Assembly: GCA_910591455.2 (NCBI GenBank)
Contig: OU342817.1
Location: 11,504,415-11,568,414, forward strand
Direction of reading: 5' to 3'
Source of the DNA: Pholis gunnellus
Taxonomy: Eukaryota; Chordata; Actinopteri; Perciformes; Pholidae
Length of the DNA stretch: 64,000 nucleotides
The notes beneath the pieces are model-generated. The model was given only the letters and a program-made list of their open reading frames with translations, was not told the DNA's origin and made no database searches. Each line of letters starts with the position of its first letter. Position 1 is the first letter of the stretch. Positions 41,696-53,490 of the stretch are shown one piece after another. The position numbers and the translations under genes are program-made.

Positions 41696-44600
41696 TATTA
41701 GTTCAGGGCCAAGCATCACATATTCTCACTCCTCCAAATCACCGGTGTTTGCCCTTCACCTTCCTCCTGCCCTGCTGTCTCCTCCTCTGCCCACTTATTC
41801 CACAAGAGTCCACATGAGATTAATTTAGAAAAATATTGTACGCTGTTCATATTTGAGCAGCATGGGGATATATCAGTGTTTCCCAATTCAAAAGGTGCCC
41901 TATCTATGAATCGTGAGAATAGTGAATTTGTGGGTAGATTTTTTTTTTTACCTTATATTATCTTGAAAGGGTAAACCAGCCATTTTGAAGATGTATACGT
42001 TTGATAAATCACAACATGTGCAAAAACATATGCACATGCTATGGTTTATAAATGAGACCAAATGATTAATTTAGGCAGAGTTAAGTGTCTCATGCTGTTT
42101 TCCTCTCATCAGTAAAACAAACGTACATGTACGAATGTCTTTGGGGAAGACTGGTCTACATGAATACATGTCGGATAGCTTTACGTGAGTCCAGGCTGTT
42201 GCTTTCTGAAGCTTGAAGTTGATCCTTTCTTACTGTATTTGCCTCCATGCCTCCTCTGCCACCATTCATCTCCTCTCCTTTCTCTTTTTCTTTTGCCTGA
42301 TTGCAACAAAGTGAAATGCCACGAGGCAAACTTCAATAGAAATACCAGCTACTTACTTTTCAGCCCTTCATCTTCTGTGGTTTTCCAAAGAAAAGCCCAG
42401 TGTCACCGTTCCTTTTCTTGCTTATTATTAAACTCAGGTCAAGCGGTCACAGCGTGAATAATGTGTCTTGTGGCTGGACCGGAAACTACTTTTGTTTCGA
42501 CTGTGAATTTCTCCTTTTGAGTCCGGAGGTATAATGTCGGTGAGTTTCCCTTGAATGCTTTCGAGGGTCACCTTTGCGCTGGAGATTTATGTGGATTGGA
42601 GCCAATTATTTACATTATTAGAGCTTAAAATAGTCAAAATCAATACAGTATTCGTGGGGACAATTAAAGTGTACTGTGATTAGTATTAATTAGTGCGCTT
42701 TAGAGGTGTTGGTAGGTGGATTTTGTTATACTGTTTCTTTTTTTTGTAATTTATAACAAACACCATTTGTGTTGCTTTCATCGATTCACAGTAGAGATAT
42801 TTCTTGTTGCTGACAGTAAATGTAGAATCAGTGGCATTAGAAACAAAAATGAAAGAGAAAAATTCAATTGTAGAGGGGACTTACTGATAATGGCATGACT
42901 AGGAAGAATATCCATGCAACATGTGATGATATTAATTACTATCAGGAGAACCAATCATACTATCAGGCTTCAGTCAGCAGGATATTCGTCCAAAAAGGAT
43001 CCAAAACTGGTGAGTAACTATTGTTTCTGTTATTCATTCTGTTATAAGCTCATATGAAGCAGTTTGTATCTTGTTGTTTGCTAATTCTTTTAGTTCTGGA
43101 GGTTTGGGTGTTTGCCAGTATCTAAGTACGGCCCTAACCGTCTAGCTGCTTTATGGCTTTATGCAAAACTAAACTCGTCTCCCGGCTGTATAATTAGCTT
43201 ACAGAGAGTGGTATTCATCATTTCATCTTCCACAATATCAAACTGTTCCTCTAAAATGACTCATCCATTTTATTTCCCTGGTACACACCTATACCAGATT
43301 CTCCTAATTATTCCCATGAATGAATGTGACTTTAAACAATGCCAATATTGCTCTAACAGCAGTGCAGAAGGATGAAAAGATTATTACTAGAGTCAACATA
43401 ATTACATCCAAAGTCCAATTAGAACTGAAACCAACAAGTCAGTCGCCATATGGACTGAGTGAGAAGAAAACGTACGTTCTCGCTAAAGAGACTGTCCTCT
43501 CGCTCTCCGAAAATCTTCTCACCAATTCACTTGAAATATGCCAATCTCGGTTAAAAGATATGCCGATGTGTTGGGAAGTTTCACGGGAAGCAGGTCATTA
43601 CAATGCATGTAAATGCCTTTTCTGATTTCTTGCCTTAACCTGCTCAGTCCCAGCCACATGATTTAGTGTGCACACGTAAATGTAGTCATTAACTCCGGAG
43701 TTAGTTGCATATGTAGGATGTTGTTGTTTTGCTATTTCAAGCATCAGTGGTGTAACATTTTCTCTTCCTCATAACAATGTCGGGTTCTCTCACACATGCA
43801 TGAACACACACACACACACCGTTAACATGTAGGCGTGTGAACTTTATTACCATCTGCTCCACCATTTCATGTGCATATAAAAAGTGGCAGCAACCCTCAT
43901 ACATATAAACATGTCCTCATCAGGTATTCCTCCGATGCAGGATTATGTGTTAACTTTCTAGACCCCCAAGGTAAATTCCACCTTTTCCGTCTCTGCTTGT
44001 GGGTTCGCCCATTTCATGTTAATTTAGTTACTGCGCTGACATTAACTCAAGTGCTACAGTGATTTGTCACAGGGTGGAGAGCCAAAACTAAACTTCAAAT
44101 GCTCTGGTGCTATACCCTCCCATATATCATATCAGTCCACTCAACAACTTCTTCTTTTGACCCACTTTTTCCCAATAGTTACTTGATGTCTTTTGAATAA
44201 TGACATTGAAGTGATGGATGCAGCCATCAGTCACACACTAACATTCAAGTAGGCCACTGCCCACATAAACCCTGCATTCATCAATTGCCTCGTGCTGCCA
44301 TTTCAGGCCAAACTCAGATTGGAAATCAAAATGAAACCGACGTAACTTGTGGACAGCGCAGGGAAATTTGTGTGCGTTGGGATCACACTTCTTGTTGGTG
44401 ATGAGGTTCAAGTGAGGTGAAGGCCACTTTCTGCAAGCCATGTCTCGCTGCAGGTGCGCTGAAGGAGCTGTGATGGATGGATGTGGACCAAAAAGCAAGG
44501 TCTCGTGCCATGTATTGTCACTGACGCTGCACAGTGTTGCAGCATGTGGTCATGTTGACACAGTGGCAGGTAAAGCCACTCACCAATGACAAATGAAACT

Positions 44601-45584
44601 GTGGAGTTGAAGGGCAGAACTGTCATCACTCATTGTGCCAATTTAACAGTTTGACACTGATATCCATCAGCTGCTCTCATAGTGAAATATGTGACATGGA
44701 TTACAATCTCACATTTTAATCAGTTTCAGTTAGTGAAACAAGGTGAAACAAGGCAAACGTAAGCGCGTCGGGATAAAACACACAGCAGCTCGCCCTGGTG
44801 GCTCACGGTAATGTAGAGCTCCCCTAGGATCAATTGTTGTGATCGTTTTCCACAGACATAATGTTGTGGCTCATTTAGGCTCGATTTAAGGACATTTACT
44901 GGCGTTTCACTGTCATAGAATTGTTTAATTTTAATAGACACATTTTTAGACTGTTATTTAACCTCAATTGTGTGTTTGTCTGATAAGGAGTCAAATCACC
45001 TGAGCTCTTATAAATATCAGTTATGTAGATTTTTCATCCATTTCCATCAAACTCTAGAATTGACTTTTGCACTGTGGCAAACATCACAGACACAAAATCC
45101 AAAAGGTGGAATAATCATGAAACTCCAAAGATTCAGGAAAAATGCCATCTATCCATACAATATTATAGTATCACAAGTATTCTTCATTTTCAACCACAAT
45201 CTCATATTAAGCACTTCACTAAAGGTTACAGCATGAAGATGTGTTTGGGTGATTGTTGTATGATAAAGCAAAGGCAGACAAGTCAAGCAATACAATATTT
45301 TTTAATATGAAAGCTTTCAAATATGATGAATTCCCTTAAGCGGTTCCCAAAATCAAGTGATACTTTCAAACTGTGTATTTAGTTCGACCAACACCCGAAA
45401 AAAAAGATATTCAAAATATAGAATTTACAAAAATATGAACTGAATAAATGCATCACATTGGAGAGCTGTAACCAGATATTATTTGAAACGTACAGCTCCC
45501 CTGGCATCCATTCTTGTGATTTACAAAAATAAATGCTATAATGTAATAATAATGTGTTGCATCATTTCCCACTGCCATAATGCA
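41696..45584. other. gene-poor sequence, no gene found
   Basis: I see only short frames without domains, an AC run (43804-43819) and one foldback-family fragment (43180-43262, listed separately). Confidence 0.5.
43180..43262 (-). mobile_element. foldback/MITE-like end fragment
   Basis: The minus-strand reading TTTAGAGGAACAGTTTGATA and the TTAGCTTACAGAGAG context match a truncated, diverged terminal arm. Confidence 0.4.
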
Positions 45585-45668
45585 GTTTCTGTTCTCTCCC
45601 CCTCTGCCCACTAAGTCATTATTCTTCTGAATACAACTGAATGAAGAAATATTTCTGAAGAAATAAAT
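45585..45668 (+). repeat. dispersed repeat shared with 41133-41222, copy 2
   Basis: It reads TTCTGTTCTCTCCCCCTCTG, then TCATTATTCTTCTGAATACA and AAATATTTCTGAAG. The core of about 35 bp differs from copy 1 at only a few bases. Confidence 0.65.
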
Positions 45669-46213
45669 AGCCTTCTTGTTCAACCTATTTCTAGTCAAAC
45701 TAGCAGCTTCAGAGTTGTTATATGTGAGGGACACAGGGACAAAAATGACCTCCAGGAAAGAAACCCTTCAGTGGGTCACAAACTGTAAGTTTATGATTAA
45801 CAAGCATGTTTGATTTACGCCTGCTGAACCTGTATGCGAGTAATTATACAAACATTACAATACATTGTCTGATGGATTGCAGCAGTAAAAGTCTCTTGGT
45901 CTCTCCGTCTTTCTGTCCGCCTGAGTCATCTGCGTTCAAACCATTTGTGTCAAAGCCACAATGAAAAGTTAGATTTATGATTTATACAGTTGTTCTGCCT
46001 GTTCAAGTGCAGACGAGTTATGGGCTTGTTAAAAGTGTCATCTGTCAAAGTAGGGATGAAGGCTGAACTCCAACGCCTTCACACGGTGAATCAGTCTGGA
46101 TGTCTGAGTCCCTGCTGCTCACAGACCTTGTTCACATTTGGCACCAAAATGGGCGATCTGATCCCAATAATGAACAGACTGAGCGCTGTCGTGTGAACAC
46201 GAGCACCTCAGGA

Positions 46214-46742
46214 TTATGACATTTTGGGAAATACGCTTTCACTTTCTTGCTGAGAGTTAGATGAGAAGATTGATACTACCCGTGTCTGTCTGCTAAATAC
46301 AGCATGAAGCTACAGCTTACAGCAGTTAGCTTAGCATTGCATAAAGACTGGAAGCTAAATCCAAAGGTAACTTGAACTTGTAAAAATCCACCTACCTGCT
46401 GCTTTACAATCAGCGAAGACTCCACAATGTTGCTTCACTTCAGAAAGAATTATTCCCGCACATATCCTTCTGTAAATCCATAACATCTGGTTTTCACACT
46501 TTCTTTTCATGTAGATTAAACAAACAAGGTGTAACGTGTTAATTAGTCAGCTTCAGAGCAGCTGGTAAGTTGTTGCTTTTGTTTCCTTGGATAGAGCCAC
46601 GGAAGCTGTATGCTCCTGTTTCCAGTCTTTATGCTAAGCTAACTAGCTGCTGGAAGTAGCTTCATATTTACTGGACAAACATGGTGCTATCAATGTTTTC
46701 ATAACTGTGAGTGTATTTCCCAAAATATTGACCTATTCCTTT
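46214..46742. mobile_element. foldback/MITE-like element, best-preserved copy with both arms
   Basis: The left arm (about 46214-46350) and right arm (about 46605-46742) are inverted repeats of roughly 130 bp. Both, in their own sense, read ATTTTGGGAAATAC, a diverged section, a CTAAATA/GTAAATA-ATGAAGCTAC block, GTTAGCTTAGCAT and ATAAAGACTGGAA. The 250-bp centre includes AGATTAAACAAACAAGGTGTAACG, also seen in the copy at 12645-12895. No protein is encoded, so it would depend on another element's transposase. This copy defines the family for the others in the window. Confidence 0.75.
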
Positions 46743-49200
46743 AAATTGTGTAAATTGAAATCATATTGTATGAGTGTTCAGTTATTATTGTATTTATTAA
46801 ATACTAAGCTATTATTGATTATTACACATTAAAATCTGACATATTCTCTATTTTTGATCCCAATTGATTCAGTTAAATCAATAATTGCATTTGCAATAGA
46901 GGAAAAGGGTTTTTGTTTCAGCAGAACCTTTTTAGTTGTTTCCTGTCATCATTTGTGTAATTTTAGCAGATAGAACAGATGTACTTTCAAAATTAGAAAG
47001 ATGCAATTTCCTTTATTTAATTTTTACTTTATATCTAAAACACAGCTAAGACAACAGAAATGTACCGGTTCTTGGGACAGATGACATGGTCACAGTTGGT
47101 TAAAGACAGAATGGTGTCATCCAGGCAAACATTTTTAATGAGAGACAAACCAAGATGTGGTTGAGAGGTGACTAAATGCTGCCTGTCTGCCGATGTGCAG
47201 CAGAAAGGTTCTTGTAACATCTGTGTTCATCTGTGCGTGTGTGTCGGTGCGCTGATGCTGGAGTCTTAATTTACTTTTATTATGATTTCAAACTGCAGTG
47301 GGGATTTAAAATGTAGGATTCCTTTGCTTGCAGATGACCAAAAGAAATCATCAAATAATGAAATGAATATCAGCGGGTTATATTGTAATTTGCATCAGCT
47401 GGTTTTCTCTGTTTCAGGGAAAATGTGGCATCGGCGGGAGATACAGTTGCTGACAATTTGACAAGTGTGACATTTACAAATAAACCCCTGGGGGCTGTGA
47501 GAGAGCAGAGACATATTTTCTTTCCTGACAAACTTTGATGAAAGCCAAGAAGACACAGTTGATCTTCTTCCGCTGTGTGTCTTGCCGCTGGTGTCGGCAT
47601 CTGTTTTCTGTGTCAGTTTCCTTCTTTTCCCTCTGTTTCTCGTGTGATGTTCACCTTCAAGCTGGTGGACTGATCTGTGTCCATGTAAACCCTTTACTTC
47701 CAGTCTGCTAAAGCCGCAGAACAAGGTCTTGATTACTTGTGCTCTTTCCAGACCGCGATCACCAGATGGCTTCCTTTCCATTACAACAGGAGCTCTGTCA
47801 TCCCTGTTCCAGAGCTTTTTCTGTCTATTGTAATCACATGGGTTGGATACAGTACAGTTTTCAAAAAGCTGTCCACTCTTCTGGTATATTTGGTCAAAAT
47901 CATACTTTTGAACTCTGATAAAAAATATGTGCATGCTTTGCAGTGGGCCCTCCAGGGCTTTTCTTTCTTTCCTGGAGGAATAGAGAATGTCCTTTTTAAA
48001 AAAAACACACATGGCAGAGTGCCTCGTGGATTTTCTAGCATGCATTTTCCCTGTCATTTCTTCAAAAACCTTTTTTTCTCAAATGAGTCATGCAGCTCCT
48101 TGGCTGTACTCTCTGTGATAATGACAGTGGTGGAGGAAGTCTTCAAACCATGAAAAATGAACAGTTACATGACAGGAGATGCATAGGAGTGATTTGCTCC
48201 CAGTAACCTTTATTTGCATAATTTGCACAAAGCAGCTGATGCCACATTGATGTGCTATGATTATGTACCATTTATGAAGTAAAACACCCTGCCAGGATCT
48301 GCGTCCATTCTAACCTGCAACAGCACAAAGGACATACCCTGCAGTGATGAGGAACCTTTCAAAAAAATCATTTTACATGCAGAACAGAAGCCGAATATTT
48401 TCTGCCCCAAACATGGGATTGGGTTTATCACGGATAGTTGTACTTTATTTAGACAGGCTTCCTCTCAAGCAATCTGTCACTGCAGACAGCAGCCATACTG
48501 CCATCTTCCTCGCAGCATGGACTGCGGAGAAAGATGCGGTCATGTGGCCTTGTCCCCTTGCCCACTGCCATCTGGAGATGCTGTCAAATACAGACTGACT
48601 CCAGTGATTAGAATTAGATCTGCAGCCAAACAGCCGTATTAAAATTTTTCTTATTGCATTGCGTGGGTTGGCCATGATGCTCGCCCGGATGTTCAGAGTT
48701 CACGTACAGGAGCAACCTTGACCCAATCTGCCAGTTCCACATTCCCTGGCTATGAGCGCAACGCTTTCACCTTTCCTGCCATGCTGTCAGCTCAGGATGC
48801 AAAATATGGCCGGGCAAGATTTGAATACATGAAATATGTTTGTTGAGTTGCTATGTTTTTGTAGGTTTTCATTTTTTCGAGCTTAATGGCAAAGTGCACT
48901 GACACGAGGCACAACTAATCATCGCTAACTCACAGAAGTCACCAGAGAGTAGTTATGATAGTAATTATTAAACGTGAGAGAGAAAAATATAAATCAGGCA
49001 GAGCGGAAAGTAAATGCAGAGCTAACAGAGGTTAGACACTCACAATGACATGTAGACCCTTACATTACAATGCATCTCGTATCCAGATCTGTTTTAACCT
49101 GATTACATTTACTGCTGGTATGAAATGTCTCTCCAGTGTCTATATTAAGATCAAGAACAAACGTGGCAGCCAGGAGCTGTTGTTGCCTTTCTCCACCATT
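46743..49200. other. gene-poor sequence with one longer open frame
   Basis: No gene is supported. The longest open frame outside brinp3, minus strand 48057-47395 (220 codons), overlaps an opposite 138-codon frame. Neither shows a domain, a convincing start context or splice partners. Confidence 0.45.
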
Positions 49201-49700
49201 TTAATGGTAAATGGACTTGCATTTATAGAGCACCATTCTCGCCCTCCAACCACTCAGAACGCTTCATACCACATGTCAACATTCACCCATAGTTTCATAC
49301 ACTGATGGCAACAACACATTGGCACTCCCAACTTGTCAAATACTGAAGCTTGGTCATTGAACCTCGGCGTCAAACTATGCTAACCCTCTAGCGTCAGTGT
49401 AGGTTGTACATTGGAGTTATTTGAAAGCCCAGTGGGTCGCAGACAGACGCTAAAGTGTGCCTTCGTGTGTCTGCATTAGAGGCCGAGGGTCACTGAACAG
49501 CGAGTTGGGAATAAGAACGAGTTAATGGCAGTGGCTGCCATACAGAAGGGCCAGACTTCTTATCAGGATCTAATCTAATGCTTATTCACATACACTCACA
49601 CACTGATAACCTAGCCTTTGGGAACAATTTGCTGTTATGTTGCCCATTGACATGCAGACTGAAGGAGCCAGGGATCCAACCGCCGATCTTGCTGTTTCCT
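49201..49700 (+). mobile_element. degenerate fish interspersed repeat, probably retroelement-derived
   Basis: The left end reads GGTAAATGGACTTGCATTTAT, AGAGCACCATTCTCG and ACATTCACCCATAGTTTCATAC. The right part (about 49510-49700) reads GGCTGCCATACAGAAGG and GACATGCAGACTGAAGGAGCC followed by GGGATCCAACCGCCGA. These are the ordered ends of a repeat I know from many fish sequences. About 150 bp between 49330 and 49480 does not fit and may be an insertion. Confidence 0.6.
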
Positions 49701-52700
49701 GAGCCACAGATGCCCAATTTTGCCTATTTGCTTCGCCATTGCTTCATACATGGCTTCGTTGCGATTAGAATTGCCAAGTTTTGCTTGTACACTTTCAGTG
49801 GACCAAACTAAAAGCCGACACTTCGGTCTTGAATCTCCATCCATGAGTAACTTGAACATTGATTTTGACAGGCTTCCTGCTGCTTTCTTGTTAAGCATGC
49901 TAAATGACTAATGGCTGCTTCCTGGCTGGTTTGGAATAGTCACTCGCAAATACGTAAATCCAGCCACATAGTTGTATCTGGATGGAGAACGCAATTGCAC
50001 TTACACTTGTGTTCAATGTGGTCACAATGCATCCCTGACAACCTCCGTAGGTGGTTGGCCAATCGGATCACAGTCCGTCTTCAATGCATTTTGGGTGTAT
50101 TACCACCTGTACTGTCGTGTGGTCGAGCACTATCCAATTGCAATCCGATCACCCTAAACAAGGGGTATTTGTCAGAGTCACGCTATACATCTTGGGTGGA
50201 TCTGATGTCAAAAAATGCATCCAGGAGTCGAGAAGGTTTGAAATAGGATACAATATATATGTTAAAACATGCCAGCCAGATGTTGGAAAGATGTATGCAT
50301 TGGTCTAAAACCACATTCACAGTCATTACTCCTCTCAACTAGTCACTATCATGTCAGGGTCTGTCCTTTGTAATAATGGCAGCTGAAGTTACATACAAAT
50401 TACACAGTAATTAGCCGTCATTCTCTCAAGTTCTTTTTTGGGCTTTTTTGGACAGCTACTAAACAGCTCTGGGTTCATTATTGCCACAGTAGAAACCGGT
50501 GCAGGCCGACCCTGATTTGCATGTAGCCAGGAAAACCAATACGGATTGCATCAGATTTGTGATTTTTGTAAACGAGTGTGTGAAAACACATCTTGTTTCT
50601 TTCCAGATATGAGACACTTGAAATGACAAGGCCTCAAATATGTTGGGTAATACTATCAATTACAGCCTGAAAATACAGTGTAAGTATTTTATACATACAG
50701 AACACCAATAACTGGAAACTTCACTGTACCTGCATTGTAAAAGCAATTACTTTATTTTACAGCCCGTATATTCCAGACGTACACTATGATGAGGGAGCGT
50801 TCTCCCACTTTGTGGAAATCCCTCTAGAGTAACAGCCATTATCACAAGTGGAATTAATCCTCCATTTTATTTATTTTTATCTCTCAAACAAGACGTGGCA
50901 AAAATAATTACATGTAGGTTGTTCAATTGTTGAATATCTTGCCACACTTCTCCTTATGCTGTATGTTGTCTAATAAACCACAGTAAAGTTTGTTTGTAAG
51001 TTTTAGGCATTTTTTAGTTGTCTGACCTGATAACAGGACATTAAAGTTCTTTAGGAGCATTACTGTCCTGCAAAATGTTAAAGGAACAATTTGACATTTT
51101 GGGAAAAACACTTATTCGCTTTGCAAGAGAAAACAAATAAACGTTGAACAATTCCTTTCAAAATATACACATACTGTCATTCTTTTATAGATAAGGTACA
51201 AAGGTATTATCAATTTCATTTACCAAAGAAAAAGTTTTGCAAGTATATAATAAATTAAAAATAAATTATATTGTAACAGTTTAATTCAATCACTTACCCA
51301 TACATTGTAAATAGTTAATAATATGAATGTTCCTTTGTAATTATCAAAATTGTACTTGATGATGCAGTGTAATCTATTTATAAGCCCCTCTTAAACACAA
51401 AGTTGCTACCCCCCGTATTACATAACCTCTTGTCTCCTTCCATTGTACTTACTTGTTTTTTATTTATATATATACTAAATAATTACGCTGTAATTTGTGG
51501 GCGGTAATCTAAATCATTACTGAAAGTCTGCTGTTGTATTTGTATTTAACTTTACTCTCTACTTTCAGCCCTGGAGTTTCATCATATTTCAAAAATATCT
51601 CAAAGCATGAGGATCTACTCTATACCAGAGTATCTTGTGTCCCTGCTGTTTCGTTACGTAATTAAACTTTTGATGTGCCAGCAGCTTCAGCAATCACATC
51701 TAAGGACAAATGGTTGTTTACAGTCCCACAGATTTGATTTAGAAAGACACAAATATTGTCAAAAGTAGGTTGTCACAATTGTAGTACTCCAGCTGTGTTA
51801 TCATCATTTAAAATCAGCATGCGGCTGAACTAAACATGTGCAACACGTAATGACAATCAGCTCCAGTCTGCAGGAGTTAACAAGGATAAGAGTTCAGCGC
51901 AGGTGTTCTGCAGTTGAGAGCGTAGTTGGAGATAATTTGTACATTTTATATACGCGTACTGTACGTATCATTAGTCCTTGTAGAAGCACCGCCAGGGAAA
52001 TAATAAAAAAAAATTAAAGTAGAGAGTGGCATCTACTCATTTGAGACTCTGAGAACTATTGACAGAACAAAAGTCTACAAATAGAAATAGGTTATGGTTC
52101 AGGTGCACTCAGCTCGGTCTCTCTCTCTGTGCCAAAAGACCTGTGATCAGCCCAGAGGCTCAGATGTTTGAGTCTGATTTAGGGCAAATTTTGATAAGCC
52201 TGGGGCTAATTTTGTGCATTGCAGATTTTCCCGTTTTATTGTGGCTTTATACTGGGATTTTTATAGAATGAGAGAAATTGTGGTGCTGAAGATAGGGGCA
52301 TTTGAATTCCTCTCTATAGTTCATTTTTATTATCAGGCAGGACTTAATTTTAGGTGGCCATCTGTACAGCGCTAATTAGTCCTTTCATTTTATCTTGTTG
52401 AAGGAAGACACCAATTGACTCATCTTGGGTCAAAGTGATTTTTTAATGCATTATTATGCTGGTGAATCTGTCTTTTAGGTCCATCCAATATGAACAGCAG
52501 AAAGCTGTTTACCCTACAGACGACAACATTGTTAAGAAAAGCATCTACAGAAAAGCCTTCTGTATGTAATTTCCCAAGGCATGATTTCCCTGTTCTAGAG
52601 CTGCACCATGTCATTTGATAGCTTATCTGTCCTGCACAACATAGCAGAATTCCAATTGGATTGGGTTTTATTGTTTGCACACAATCCACCTTCTACACAA

Positions 52701-53317
52701 ACATACAGTATGATTGGGCACAGACATAAGATCCTCTAGCCAGTTGATTAAGTGAACATCTGAACCCTTGTAGTTGAGCAGCTCCAACTTTTGGAAACTT
52801 TTAACATGATAAGCCTCAGTGCTCTGGGAAGAACAGTTGAACACATTGAGCTTACTTTGCCGTACAGTATTTATGTGCTGTGGGTTTTGTTTTAAGATAT
52901 ACTTGCTGTAGCATGATATACAGCGGCTGAAAGAGCTCAACACATCGTAACTTTACAAAACTCATCCAAATAGAAAAGAAAAAATCTCGACACATTGACA
53001 ACACATTCATTCAACACAGTCAACACAGTCGACATATAACAATGCATCACAAATACAGAAAAACTGCAAATTCAAACATTGAACATTTTTAAAAAAAATC
53101 AATGGTCAAGTTCATTCTTGGCCTGGGGAATTCACCTGAACAAACCGTTCTCAACTCACCAGCTTTTTCTGTTGCTTTCAACCATATCACATGGTCCTCT
53201 TCAGTGGATGGAGTTTGCTATGTCATCATACGAATCTATCTATTGCATGCTGAGTAGCTGTTCTAATTTATTAGCTGAGTTCAGAATGAAAATTACTTAA
53301 AATAGAGTTTGCAGTAT
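49701..53317. other. gene-poor sequence, no gene found
   Basis: Strongly AT-rich in 50880-51600. A fragment of the foldback-family end is visible at 51078-51120 (GACATTTTGGGAAAAACACT). No exon or domain is recognised. Confidence 0.5.
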
Positions 53318-53490
53318 GTTTGGCTAATGGAACTACTAGTACACTGCACACACACACACTGCTGCGTACCGCTCACTGCCCTGTGGTTCACTTTTATTGT
53401 GCTGGACGGTGTGTTTGGCTAACAGCTGACAGCTAACGGAACTACCAGTACACACACTGCTGTACCTCGCACAACGGAGGCAGACAGCTT
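53318..53490 (+). repeat. dispersed repeat with an internal duplication
   Basis: GTTTGGCTAA...GGAACTACTAGTACA...CACTGCTG near 53318-53365 recurs at 53412-53465 as GTTTGGCTAACAGC...GGAACTACCAGTACACACACTGCTG. The second unit plus its left flank matches 17985-18063 in inverse orientation. Confidence 0.6.

Noticed and set aside
49578..50308. Several overlapping open frames on both strands
   Set aside because: Partly inside an interspersed repeat and with no domain or splice context.
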